Source of the DNA: Fulvia fulva
Taxonomy: Eukaryota > Ascomycota > Dothideomycetes > Mycosphaerellales > Mycosphaerellaceae
Length of the DNA stretch: 64,000 nucleotides
Direction of reading: 5' to 3'
NCBI RefSeq assembly: GCF_020509005.1
Contig: NC_063019.1
Coordinates: 3,286,001 to 3,350,000 of the forward strand
Part shown: positions 46,024-56,695 of the stretch, in pieces
Layout: every line of letters starts with the position of its first letter
Position numbering within the stretch: position 1 is the first letter of the stretch
The notes under the pieces: model-generated
What the model was told of the DNA's origin: nothing
What the model saw: only the letters and a program-made list of their open reading frames with translations
Databases searched by the model: none
Made by a program: the position numbers and the translations under genes

Positions 46024-48497
46024 ATAACCTTAATTAGCGGGGGACGTGCATTATCCTCGGGATCCGCCGGTCGTAGAAGGTTCGCGTAGAACGAGTTATA
46101 TACTCGTATACGGGTATCGTCGAGGTTAACTCTATATACGTTCTGTCCTAGTATAGCGGTAATAGTAACCGGTCCGTACTACTTTACGTCGAGCTTCTTA
46201 GATAGTCGCGATCACTTCTAGTTCTTAGTATTAATATAGACGCGGTCGCCTTCCTAGTACCTAGGCGGTACGGTACGGTATATATTTATATTATTAGCTT
46301 ATAGGGCTTAATTATAACGGAGGTACTCGTATAGGTGCTTATAGAAGTCCTTTATCTACTATACGAAGCGCTCCGCTTTCTTAGTCCTAATACGTTACTT
46401 AGTAGGTATAAGGCGCCTCGGCAAGTTACTATTAAAGTTACTAGTACGCGGATTATAGCCACGCTCGGTAAAGAATAGCGAAACACCTATAGCTTTGGTA
46501 ATATAGTTATTCTTTACGAATTTAGCAAGTAGTAGCCAATCCACCTAATCGTTCTAAGCGTAGTTAGTAAAGGTACGGAGGTACTTTTCTATCTCCTTGT
46601 TCGTATTCTCCGATTGGCCGTCCGTTTTAGGATAGAAGGCGGTAGACAGTTTATAATCTACGCCGACGAGCTCGTAGAGCCTACGCTAGAAAGTAGAAAG
46701 CTATTAGCTGCCCCTATTAGTCACAATCGATAGAGGTAGGCCGTAGAGACGGTAGTAGTCCCGTACGAAGATATACGTAATATATTCTACGGTCATCTCC
46801 TTTACTAGGATTATATAAGAGCCCTTACCCGTACGGTTAGTAATAGTCAAAACATCCGTATATATTATACCGTCGTAGCTATCCGTACTTTCTAGTAAGC
46901 TAACTACGAAGTCTATTACGATCTTATCCTATAGCTTAAAGGGAATTAGTAGTAGTTTTAGTAGCCTAGGGTATTACGTCTACGAGGGTTTCGATAAGCG
47001 GTATTTATAGTACTTAAAAATCTTGTTACGGACGTATTACGATAGACTAGGCTAGACGAAGTCTCTAGTAATAAGCTCGTAGGTCTTCGCTCGTCCCGAG
47101 TAGCTAGCGGAAGGTATACTATAGTAAGCCTAGAACACCTTAAAGCGTAGATTAGGTACATCCGGAACAAAAACGTTATAGCCGCCGTATCTATTCTTAA
47201 TATATATCAATCCGCCTACGGCTACGGCATTAGCCTCGTCTATACGGTATCGCCTTAGGAGCTAATATAGTTCTCCGGTATCTAGCTACCGTAACGCTTA
47301 CTATATCTCTAGTTCACTATAGGCTATACGTACTTCTATTACTAGGTTATTAACTTGTCGCCCGGGGCGAATTTCTATAGGTAAGATATTAAGGAAGCGA
47401 TGTTTAGGTAGTAGCGTTTATTCTTAGTACTGTCGCCGTAGGTCGTTATTACTAGCTAGAATGTCTTACGGACGACGAGTAAGCGTCTCGGGCTTAACAT
47501 TGCTTTTACTAGGGATATATACGATCTTAAAGTAGAACTATAACAAGAATTTAGACTAGCGTACCTACCGGCGGTTTAGTACCTTCGTACTTATAAACTA
47601 TTCTAGGTTCTTATAATTAGAGTATACGAGGATAGGCTTGCCGCTCTCGTCGGTAAGGTGCTTAAAGTCGGTCTTATCGCCGTCGATATCCCTAGATATA
47701 AGCTCCGGTTTCTACTCCTCGAACGCCTTAACGATAGCGAGTAACTCCTTATTATAGATATTATAGTTGTATTCTTATAGTAACATCTTCTTTGACATAA
47801 ATATAACCGGGCGCTAAATGCTATTATTACCCTTTTACGACATAATAGTAGCCGTAACGAAATCTAATACGTCCGTTTTAAGTTTAGTTTCTCTACTAGC
47901 TACGAAATACGCGAGTACGATATCATCTTCTATAAAGGCTAGCTTTATACGGTCGAAGGCTTACTAATAGATATTATCCTATAGCTTAGGTACGTCCTTC
48001 TTAGTAAGTTGTGTTATAGGATACGCGATGCCTAAGTAGTCACGAATAAACCTACGATAGAAGTTATAGAATCCTAGGAATGACAAGATGTCCGTTAGGT
48101 TACGAGGGGTCTCCTATTCCTAAATCGTAGCGATCTTTTCCTTATCTATCTTGATCCTATTAGTACTAATAATAAGGCCTAGGTACTTAGTCTCCTAGAC
48201 GTAGAACTCGTACTTGTCGATGTTAAGCTAGAGGCCGGCCTCCTAAAGCTTAGCTATCACCTTGTCTATATACTCGATATGCTCCTCGAGAGTGTCGCTA
48301 AAGATTAGAGCGTTATTAAGGTACGCGGAGGTAAAGTTATCGAGGTACTCTCGTAGGGCATCGTTAATATATAACTAGAACGTACTAGGGGTATTATATA
48401 ATCCAAATAGTATAACTAAGCATTCGAACTGCCTATACCGTGTTATAAAGGCAGTCTTCTATTTATCGCCTTCTATAATACGTAGGCGATTAAATAC
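46024..48497 (-). pseudogene. Gypsy-5 integrase, RNase H and RT (3' half), RIPed
   Basis: The integrase zinc-binding region is near 47000-47170 (GRAKTYELITRDF on the minus strand). RNase H and RT lie at about 47.5-48.5 kb. The RT catalytic box at 48312-48323 reads YLNN. The RT block is cut at 48497 by Copia-A2 and continues at 54035. Confidence 0.8.
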
Positions 48498-48731
48498 TGT
48501 TAAATAGGTACGAGTTACGTAGTAGTAGAAGACGGCGGATCACACAAAAGACGAAGAAGGACCTAATGGGATAGCGTGTATCTATATATAGTATCGCCGG
48601 TATTAGTGTAGGTAGATACTAGGTGTCCGGATGTTTGCTAGCCTATAGGCTAGCAAACCCTAGTTACGTGATCTAATCACATAACACACCTATACCTATA
48701 TACTTGTCCTGCGGCCTATATGTTCTTAACA
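48498..48731 (-). repeat. Copia-A2 3' LTR
   Basis: 234 bp from TGTTAAATAGG to TTCTTAACA. Here the CACGTG seen in the other LTRs is changed to TACGTG (48665-48670). Confidence 0.92.
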
Positions 48732-48766
48732 CTCCCACTCAGGCCACATGGTCTCCTACAATCCTT

Positions 48767-51700
48767 TTACGTAAGCTAGAGCTGCCTTACAAAGTTTTGG
48801 AACTGCTGGCTATTAAGGGGCTTTATTAACCTATTAGTAGCTATGTCCTTTATATAGCAGTAGTCTACTACAATCTTCTTCTGCCACTAGAGATGTCTGA
48901 CATAGTTATATACAACATTAATATGCTTTGACCTTTTATGTATATAGGCATCTTTAACAAGTGTTAAAGCGGCTTGGTTGTTACCTATAAGCTTAACTGG
49001 CCTTAGCTCGTCAACAGTGCCCTTGCTTGCCCTTATACTCGGCTAGAAAGAGCTCTTTCCCACTAGTTCTAGGCACCCCATTTCCCTAAGGACAGTAGCA
49101 AGAAATTGTGACTGCTTTACGGCTACGTTCATAGCTATAAACTTAGCTTCTATTGTTGATGTTATAACAGACTTCTGCTTCCTACTTATCTAGGACACAG
49201 GTGATCTATAAAGGAACCACACGTATCCCAGAATTGAGACTCTATCCACTTTGTCTATAGCGTAGTCAGAGTCCGAGTATCCCTAGAGATTGCCCCCTCC
49301 CTTTCTATATATAAGACCTAGGTCTAGGTACGACCGTAGGTATCGGGAGAGCTTCTTTAAAGCCTTTATATACTACTACGAGGGATCAGCAACAAATGAG
49401 CTAATTCTTCTAAGGGGGAATGCTAAGTCTAGCCTTGTCATTGTTATTGGCCATATCTAGGTACTATTGTGGCTCTAGTAATCCTGTTTGTTGCACCTCT
49501 TATCTATAGGTACCGTAGGTACTAAATGCTCGTAGCTCTCTATAGGTAAGTAGGTTAGCGTAGCCTTCTCTCTAGCCATGTTCATCTTGGCTAAGTTAGC
49601 GTAGACATAGTGTCCTTGATCAAGCTTCAAAGTGCCTTAGGACCTGTCTCTTATAATCCTTATTCTAAGGATCTTCGTAGGTTTACTAAGATCTTTAATC
49701 TTAAACACTTTTCCAAGCTCAGCCTTAAACTACTAAACATCTGACAGCTTCGGAGCTACAATAGGTATGTCATCCACATAGGTAAGGACTATAAGGTCTC
49801 TATCCGTATAGATAAGTAGGCATAGATCTACCTAGGACTAGGTAAATCTAATCTTCTCTAGCTTCGTAACACAGAGCTTGTTCCAGTCTCTAGCTGCTTG
49901 CTTAAGCCTATAAAGGCTTCGTAGGACCTTGAACACTATATTTAGAGGTGCTTTAACTCCTAGGGGTGGGATTATATAGATGTCTTCAAGAAGGCTACTT
50001 TAGGTAAAAGCATTATTCACATCTACTAGGTATATCTCGAGATCTCTCTTACATACTACTGCTATAAATACTCGGAGAGTATTATGTCTAACAGTAGGTA
50101 CAAAGGTCTCTTCGAAGTCAACCCTATATTTCTATAAAAACCCTCTTATAACTAGTCTTGCCTTGAACTTCTTAATAGCTCTACTAATCATTCTTTTCAC
50201 ATCAAAGACCTACCTAGAAGTAATTAGATTCGCACCCTTTGGCGGTATAACTACTTCCTAGGTGTTGTTGCTTACTAAGGCAATAAGTTCGTTCTCGATT
50301 GCCTCTCTCTATATATGTCCCTATTCGGGGTCTCCTACGGCTACCTTATAGGACTTTGGGATTAGCACTTCCTACTAATAGGCTATAGCCTGCCCAACAG
50401 TAGTAAATATATATTCTTCTACGTCGTTTAGAATCTCCTCTACCTAGCTCATTATAGGGTCTAGATAGAACATCTGGGCGATAAGAGCCTTATAGTGTTT
50501 AGCCTTATGCTCTTTAGAGTTATCATCTCCGTCCCCCCTTGACCTATTGTTGCCTATAACCTAAGGTGGCGCTAGGTGTTCGGATAGGTCGAACTGAACG
50601 ACATCTTCTTTTTCTTTTATTAGAGTACCCTAATCTCCAAACTTCTGGTATTCCCTAATGTCCTTTAGGGGAGGGGGAAGTTGCATAAACAGCGGTTGCT
50701 ATAGTGTTAATGACTTGGGTAGGTTCTGTATAGATCTACCGTTATCGGCCTTCGACAGTATTAAAACCGCCTCAATATTTTCTCCTAGCCTTCGTAACGG
50801 TGTCTCTAATAATCCCCTATCGGAAAATTTCGCCCTAAAGGGCTTCCTCCTAACAGGATTGCGCTATGGCGCTCGACTCGGCTAGTTAGTAAAGGTGATA
50901 CCAAGATCTATATCTCCCCCCTTCTTATTCTTAAACTAGTCGACGTAACTATACGCTTTTATTACTTTTATGTCGGGATCCTAGAACAGCTATTGTTTTA
51001 TAGTGTTTTCTGAGTAGCCTATAAACACGGCTTCTTTTCCTCGGTTTATTAACTTGTCTCTCCTCAAGCCTTAAGGTTAGGCTCTTAGGTCTATATAGAC
51101 TATAGCTTTGTATCCCTAGACGCGGAAATGGTCGACTGACGGTACTTAGCTAGTAAAGGCTTCTTCTAGTAAAAGAGCAATACCATTAATGATCGGACTA
51201 TTAGGCAGTCTGTTTCTGATCATAGTCTATGCTTACAAAGCTTCTGGCCAGAACTCAACTAGCATACTAGAGTCTTTAAGCATAGCCCGGACTGTGTTCT
51301 TAGAGGCTTGAATTGACCTTTCTACAGGTCTATTTTGAAGAGAGTTGTAGGCATCAGTTGTGTCTATCTGAGTACCAAACTCCTTCTCCCACTCTTTTAG
51401 CAAGGCGAGAATTTCCTTTGTACTATTACTACGGATCGTAGATAGAAAGCACCTTGACTACCGTTCTGCCTAGACCTTCTAATCCCGTAGGGCTGTAGGA
51501 GCGTCGCTCCTAGCCTTCAAAGGGATTACCCACTTCTTCCTAGAGAAGTTGTCTACAATCTCAAGCCAATATTTATATCCTAGCCTAGAGACTGCGCCCT
51601 AAAAAGGCCCACAGATGTCAATAGAGATGAGGGCCAGCCTCTCCCCTTTCCTCTCTATAGCAGGTCCTTTGAACTTCCTTATGTTTGTAAGGGAGCAGAC

Positions 51701-53293
51701 CTTGCAATTCTGGTGTTCAGAAGGAATAGGAATAGGATCTTTCTTATCAGTGACTCTATATAGGTTTCTTAGTAGTCCCTTGCTAAGGTGTACACATATT
51801 CTATACTATAGCTCCTACTGATCTTCGGACTTAGTGTTAGCTATAGCGGTACCGTCACGTTCTTAAGAGAGTATACTAGTATGCTATAGCTCAAGAATTT
51901 CCGAGATCGAGTAGATAAACGGTACTCCTCCTCGAAGTTTAGTCTAGACAACGGGTTTACTAGACAAGGATTTTAGGGTAAAACTAGGTAGTTGGACAGC
52001 AAACTGTTAGCTGAACTGATTCTACGAAACAAGACTAACTCTAAGGCTAGGAACAAACAGGACATTTTCTAAGACAATTTGCTTTCTAGAAGGACTACCT
52101 ATTACTGCACTTCCTATATATGTAGCTTATAGATAGCCACCCCTAACCTTGATCTACTTCCTCTTTTGAAGAGGCTTTAGTGTCCTAAATAGTGAATCTT
52201 GGTCAGTCATATATAATGATACATAAGAGTCAAGTAACCACTCGGACGAGGGGTACTTACCTTTAGCTTCTATAGTAGAATGGGCAACCTTATCAACATC
52301 ATTATCTTCTAATAGTATCTCAGGGTCTGATACGTCTTCCTAGGTCGTATAGGCCCTTATAGGCTTACTAGAGGAGGCCTTTGGCTTACGGCTCTCCTTC
52401 ATCTACTTTGTAAGGTCCGTTATTACCTTGAGGACATCACGAAGGTTTAGTAATAATGACCTCCTACGAGGTAGTGACGGTTGTCTCTTAGTAGGGTAGG
52501 TAACCCTAGCTAGTTTGTCCTTGTTCCTAACAGCCTACTAAGCTATAGAAAGGTGTGGGCACTTGCTTATAAAATGGTTACTACCGTAGAGATGGCACGT
52601 AAGCTTGCCCTAGAAACCCTTCTTAGCGAACATAGCTATCCCTTAATAAATCATTGATTCTTGCTTCTCCCTAAGAATTGTAAGAATGTCTTGTGGTAAG
52701 AGATTCACCTAGGCATTAATTGCATCGCGAATTGAGCCAAATGAGTCTAGTAGAGCTGCTAAGAGTTGCTAGATCTTTCTGTCCTTAGTCTTAATGTCTT
52801 AGAACTAAGGCGAGATTGAAACAGCCCTCCTTACAATTGAGCTAAGCTCCTGCTAGGCGTCATCTATAGACTAGTCTTCTGTCATCACGAAATTGGTGTA
52901 TTGCTGAAGCAAACTTCTTCTAGTAGCGAGAAGTCTTCTCTTATATTTAGCTTCAGCCCATTCCTACAACTCCTTCGTATACCGGATCTCGTGTGTCATC
53001 TCTTAGTTATCTGTCGACAGACAGATATACATCTTATATAGGGCCGTTACATTGTGCCGTCTATACGATGCCTTCCTTATCGCTTGATCTAAAGGAAGGG
53101 ATGACTCCGATGATATAGAGGGTGTCGCTATAGATAGGGTTGTAGCGGGAATGTCCGTGATGATGTCTTCGAGGACCTAGTCAACCTGCTTTGATACTAG
53201 GTATATTCTCATCAGCTTGAACTATGTTTCGTGGTTCTCTCTTGTCAGAAGAGGTGCTACTCTCTTTCTTATAAACCTAGTCTCGTTCTCCAT
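48767..53293 (-). pseudogene. Copia-A2 gag-pol, RIPed
   Basis: It runs from the gag ATG at 53291-53293 to the stop codon corresponding to that of A1 at 48767. The RT catalytic box at 49769-49780 still reads YVDD. Many TAG/TAA codons break the frame, including in the RNase H part, which is open in A1. A zinc-knuckle region lies near 52590. A plus-strand frame at 50658-50885, matched in A1 at 13359-13586, is antisense to pol and not counted. Confidence 0.85.
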
Positions 53294-53800
53294 TTTTTGT
53301 AAGTTAAGGGACAGGTTGGCTGCCCTTAGGTAAAAGGATATATTCGGTCGTACGCGATCGGATCGAAATGGGATAAACCGAACGCGAGGTTAATAGCGGA
53401 GAGGATGGCTATCCGCCGGGAAGAGGAGGAAAGTCGGTCGGTAAGGATCGTATTAGTGCTAAGACACTATAGCGTAACTCTCTTAGTAGAGGGGGTTTCT
53501 AAGACACTGCGGCTCTCTTAGAATAAACAGTTAGTCGATACGAACGCGATGTCCGGAGAGCGACTCTTCTTAGTAAGCTCGCCTACTTGTCTAAGGTATT
53601 AGTATAGGCTCCCTAACTCGGAGTCTAACAGTGCCTCACTAGGCTCTTTTACGTCTTATATGTACCTACAGCACGGCTATAGCTTCCTATACAAGGCGGG
53701 TACGGCCTCTAGTCTGCCTTCCTTTTGTTCTAAAGAGGAATAACTCTAATACGACTTTGTCGAGGGTAAAACACCGAGTTACTAACCCGGGCTTATAACC

Positions 53801-54034
53801 TATTAAATAGGTACGAGTTGCGTAGTAGTAGAAGACGGCGGATCACATAAAAGACGAAGAAGGACCCAATAGGATAGCGTGTATCTATATATAGTATCGC
53901 CGGTGTTAGTGTAGGTAGATACTAGGTGTCCGGATGTTTGCTAGCCTATAGGCTAGCAAACCCTAGTCACGTGATCTAATTACATAACACACCTACACCT
54001 ACATGCTTGTCCTACGGCCTATATGTTCTTAACA
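53801..54034 (-). repeat. Copia-A2 5' LTR
   Basis: 234 bp from TATTAAATAGG to TTCTTAACA. CACGTG is kept at 53968-53973. The primer-binding site is 53784-53800. Confidence 0.92.
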
Positions 54035-56501
54035 AATACGGCAATAACGTCGAGCTTAGTGAAGTACTTCTTCCTACTAATCCGGTTTAGGGTGTCTTAG
54101 ATAAGCGGAATAGGGTACCTAGACTTGACTATAATAGTATTCAAAGCTCGGTAGTCGATATATACTCGTAGACCGCCGCCCGGTTTACGTATAATAATAA
54201 CTAGCGAAGCGGCCGGTAAATTACTACGCTAGATATTGCCTTTCTCGAGCTAGTCGTCGACCTAAGCTTTTACTACCTTAGACTCTTTATTAGATATTGG
54301 ATATAGGCGTTTAAAAGGTGGTCTAGTATCCTACTTCAGCTTAATCTCGTAATCTAAGCCTAGCCGATACGGAGGTAGCTTACTTAATTCTACTTTTAAG
54401 AAGAGGTCCTTTCTATACTAGTAGTAGGCTAGTAACTTCGCTATATCGGCTTCCTTCTCCTTCCTATATAACTTCTCTATAAAGACATCGTAATCTACTA
54501 CGCTTATAGCGTATACTTCCGCCTAGTGCTCTTAGTAGTGTCGTAGTATACGGTAATAGGAATCTTCGACGTATATAGCGTAGGCGAAGGCAGCTTTGCT
54601 ACCTATAACTTTTCGTACTATTATAGTATATAGGCCTAATGCTTGTGTAGTTACGGGGTTAGCTACGCTCTTACTAGCGTAAGTCTCGCGCGGGTTGATC
54701 TATATCGTATAGACTTTAGCCCCCTTTATACGAGATATCTTACGGAGTCCGTAGAGGCTAATTTGCTTAATATTGCCTTTACTCGTATAGTACCTAATAC
54801 GCTCTACGCTAACTCCTTCGATAGGTTAAGAGACCGGTATAGCGGAGATCTCTAGTCGTTTAAGGCTATTATAGTCTAGTAGAGGGGTTACTAGTGTTTC
54901 GGTAGGAGGTAAGACTATAGGTAGTATAATATCCTAGTAAAGGGAGTGGCTACGGTAGCTAGCATTATTAACTATGATTCTGTGTCGCTTCTAGTCCTTA
55001 TAAGGGCTATGTTTTACGTACTAACCTAAGCCTAATACGATATCGTAGTAAGTGTCGGTAACTAGACACTTCACGATTTCGGTATAGCCCTATAGGTTAA
55101 GCTCGATATTTATTACTTTGAAAATAATAGTAGGGGCTTACGAGCCGTCCCCTAGTCCGAGAGTAAAAGGTTCAATATTATATAAATAGAAGTTATGTTT
55201 TTACGCGTAGGAAGTGTTTACGAGTTTAGAGTTAGTACCGTTATTAAGAAAGGTATATATATAATGTCTATTTGCCCTACCCTCTACTATAAAGTAATGC
55301 GAGACTTCGGGTCCTTTATCTACTTCTATAGAGGGTGTGTTCGGACGGGCTTATAAGGAAAATGCCTATACTATTCTTATACTATAATGTTTATATTCGT
55401 GTTCGTGTTCGTAAGGTAAGTAATAGTACTTATACTAATATAACACTTCCTATATCGGACTATTATCTTCTACGCTTAGATAATAGTCTAGGCGTTTTCC
55501 GCCGGTAGTACTACTACTATAGCGGTTAGACTATTATTAGCGGTCTTTCGCTTTAGGCGCTCGTAGGGGTCGAGTAGATAGCTAGCTACTCCTAAGGCGT
55601 ATCCGGTACCGCGGTACCGTAGGTAGCTACCGCTTATAATAATCTAGGTACGCTAATCTTAGGTAAGTAGTATAAGGTTCTTATATTGCTTAGGCCGGTC
55701 CTTCTATAGAAGCAAGGCCTAGTTAGTGTACGGTAAGCGACTAAGCGGTATACTAGTATTAGTAGGAATCGCTAGCGGTATTACCTAGCCGATAGTAGGC
55801 GTAGTTATACCTAGCGTCGCGCCCGTAGGCTTGCCGCTAGATAGTTTCTTATTATCCTTATTGTCGTTAACCTTTCGAGGTAGGTCGATGTCGAGCTAAG
55901 CTATCTCGCTCTCTAGGCGATAGTATTACGAAGCTAGGCCCTCGACTGTCTTAAATTCCGTAAGTCCTATAAGACGGGTACGGTACTTAAAGCTAAGCTT
56001 CTTCTTTAGCTTAAGAGTTTCCTACCTACGGCTTAAAGCTAGCGGTAGGCGAGCGCGTTCCTTCTAGTACTTAGCGTAGAATAGAGAGAACTTGTCTAAT
56101 TCTCCTATCTTTAGAGCGTCTATATTATTACGTACCGTGCCTTCGGGGTTATAGTCGCCGAAGTTACGGTTAAGGAACTTAAGGGCTTTCTATACGGACT
56201 TAAAGGGCTTACTAACTATATACTTTCTAATAAGGATCTTCTATAGAATGTAGTTTCGAGTTAGTCGTATATAGCGTACGATACGTTAAGTATTCGCGCC
56301 GCCGCTAGGGCCGGTACCCTACGGTCTCGCTATACTATAAGTATAGTACGCCCTTCTAGCGTCTTTACTAGAAGGGAGAGAGAGAGAGTACTACGCTTCT
56401 ACGCTAGTACGAGTCGGGGATTTCGAGGAGTCGCGCTATTACGATTTTTTAAGCTAAGCGGCGCTAAATATAGTAGCGTCCTTATTAATAAGCTATCGAA
56501 G
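54035..56501 (-). pseudogene. Gypsy-5 RT (5' half), protease and gag, RIPed
   Basis: From right to left: gag (about 55.5-56.4 kb, with a knuckle-like CYK motif near 55640), protease with FLNNGTNSKLVNTSYA near 55190-55250 and DIVLGLG near 55035, then the first half of RT to 54035. RIP stops are common. A short dinucleotide run (GAGAGAGAGAGAG) lies near 56377-56388. Confidence 0.75.
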
Positions 56502-56695
56502 TGTTACGAGGCTATAGTACGAGAGTATAGAGGTATAATATTAATAAAGTCGATAGCTAAAGAGAGAAGTAGGTTCTAAGGTCGAGGCCTATACTTAAGG
56601 GCCGAGGTGTTACGGGTCGGCTTCGGGCCGAGCGTCACGTGATCTGAGGTCACGTGCACCTTTACTAATCCTTTACTTACGGAGCGGCCGTGACA
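56502..56695 (-). repeat. Gypsy-5 5' LTR
   Basis: About 194 bp from TGTTACGAGG to GCGGCCGTGACA. It holds two CACGTG sites (56636-56641 and 56651-56656), both kept. The partner LTR is missing, so the inner border is inferred from the TG..CA ends. Confidence 0.7.

Larger units (their letters stand above)
48498..54034 (-). mobile_element. Copia-A2, complete LTR retrotransposon
   Basis: It is 5537 bp with 234-bp LTRs (48498-48731 and 53801-54034) and a perfect TSD, AATAC (48493-48497 and 54035-54039). It is the sister copy of Copia-A1, nearly collinear. It is about 66 bp longer, mostly from an extra ~55-60 bp in the 5' leader near 53395-53455. RIP sites differ from those in A1, so each copy was mutated independently. 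The target is the RT of Gypsy-5. Confidence 0.93.
46024..56695 (-). mobile_element. Gypsy-5, lacking its 3' LTR, containing Copia-A2
   Basis: A second Gypsy family. The 5' LTR is at 56502-56695, then gag (about 55.4-56.4 kb), protease, RT split by Copia-A2 (48498-54034), RNase H and integrase down to 46024, where it abuts Copia-B. The integrase tail, polypurine tract and 3' LTR seen in Gypsy-1 and Gypsy-4 are absent. All frames are broken by RIP. Confidence 0.8.

Noticed and set aside
46958..47170. 70-codon minus frame as a separate gene
   Set aside because: It is out of frame with the integrase zinc-binding sequence that overlaps it.
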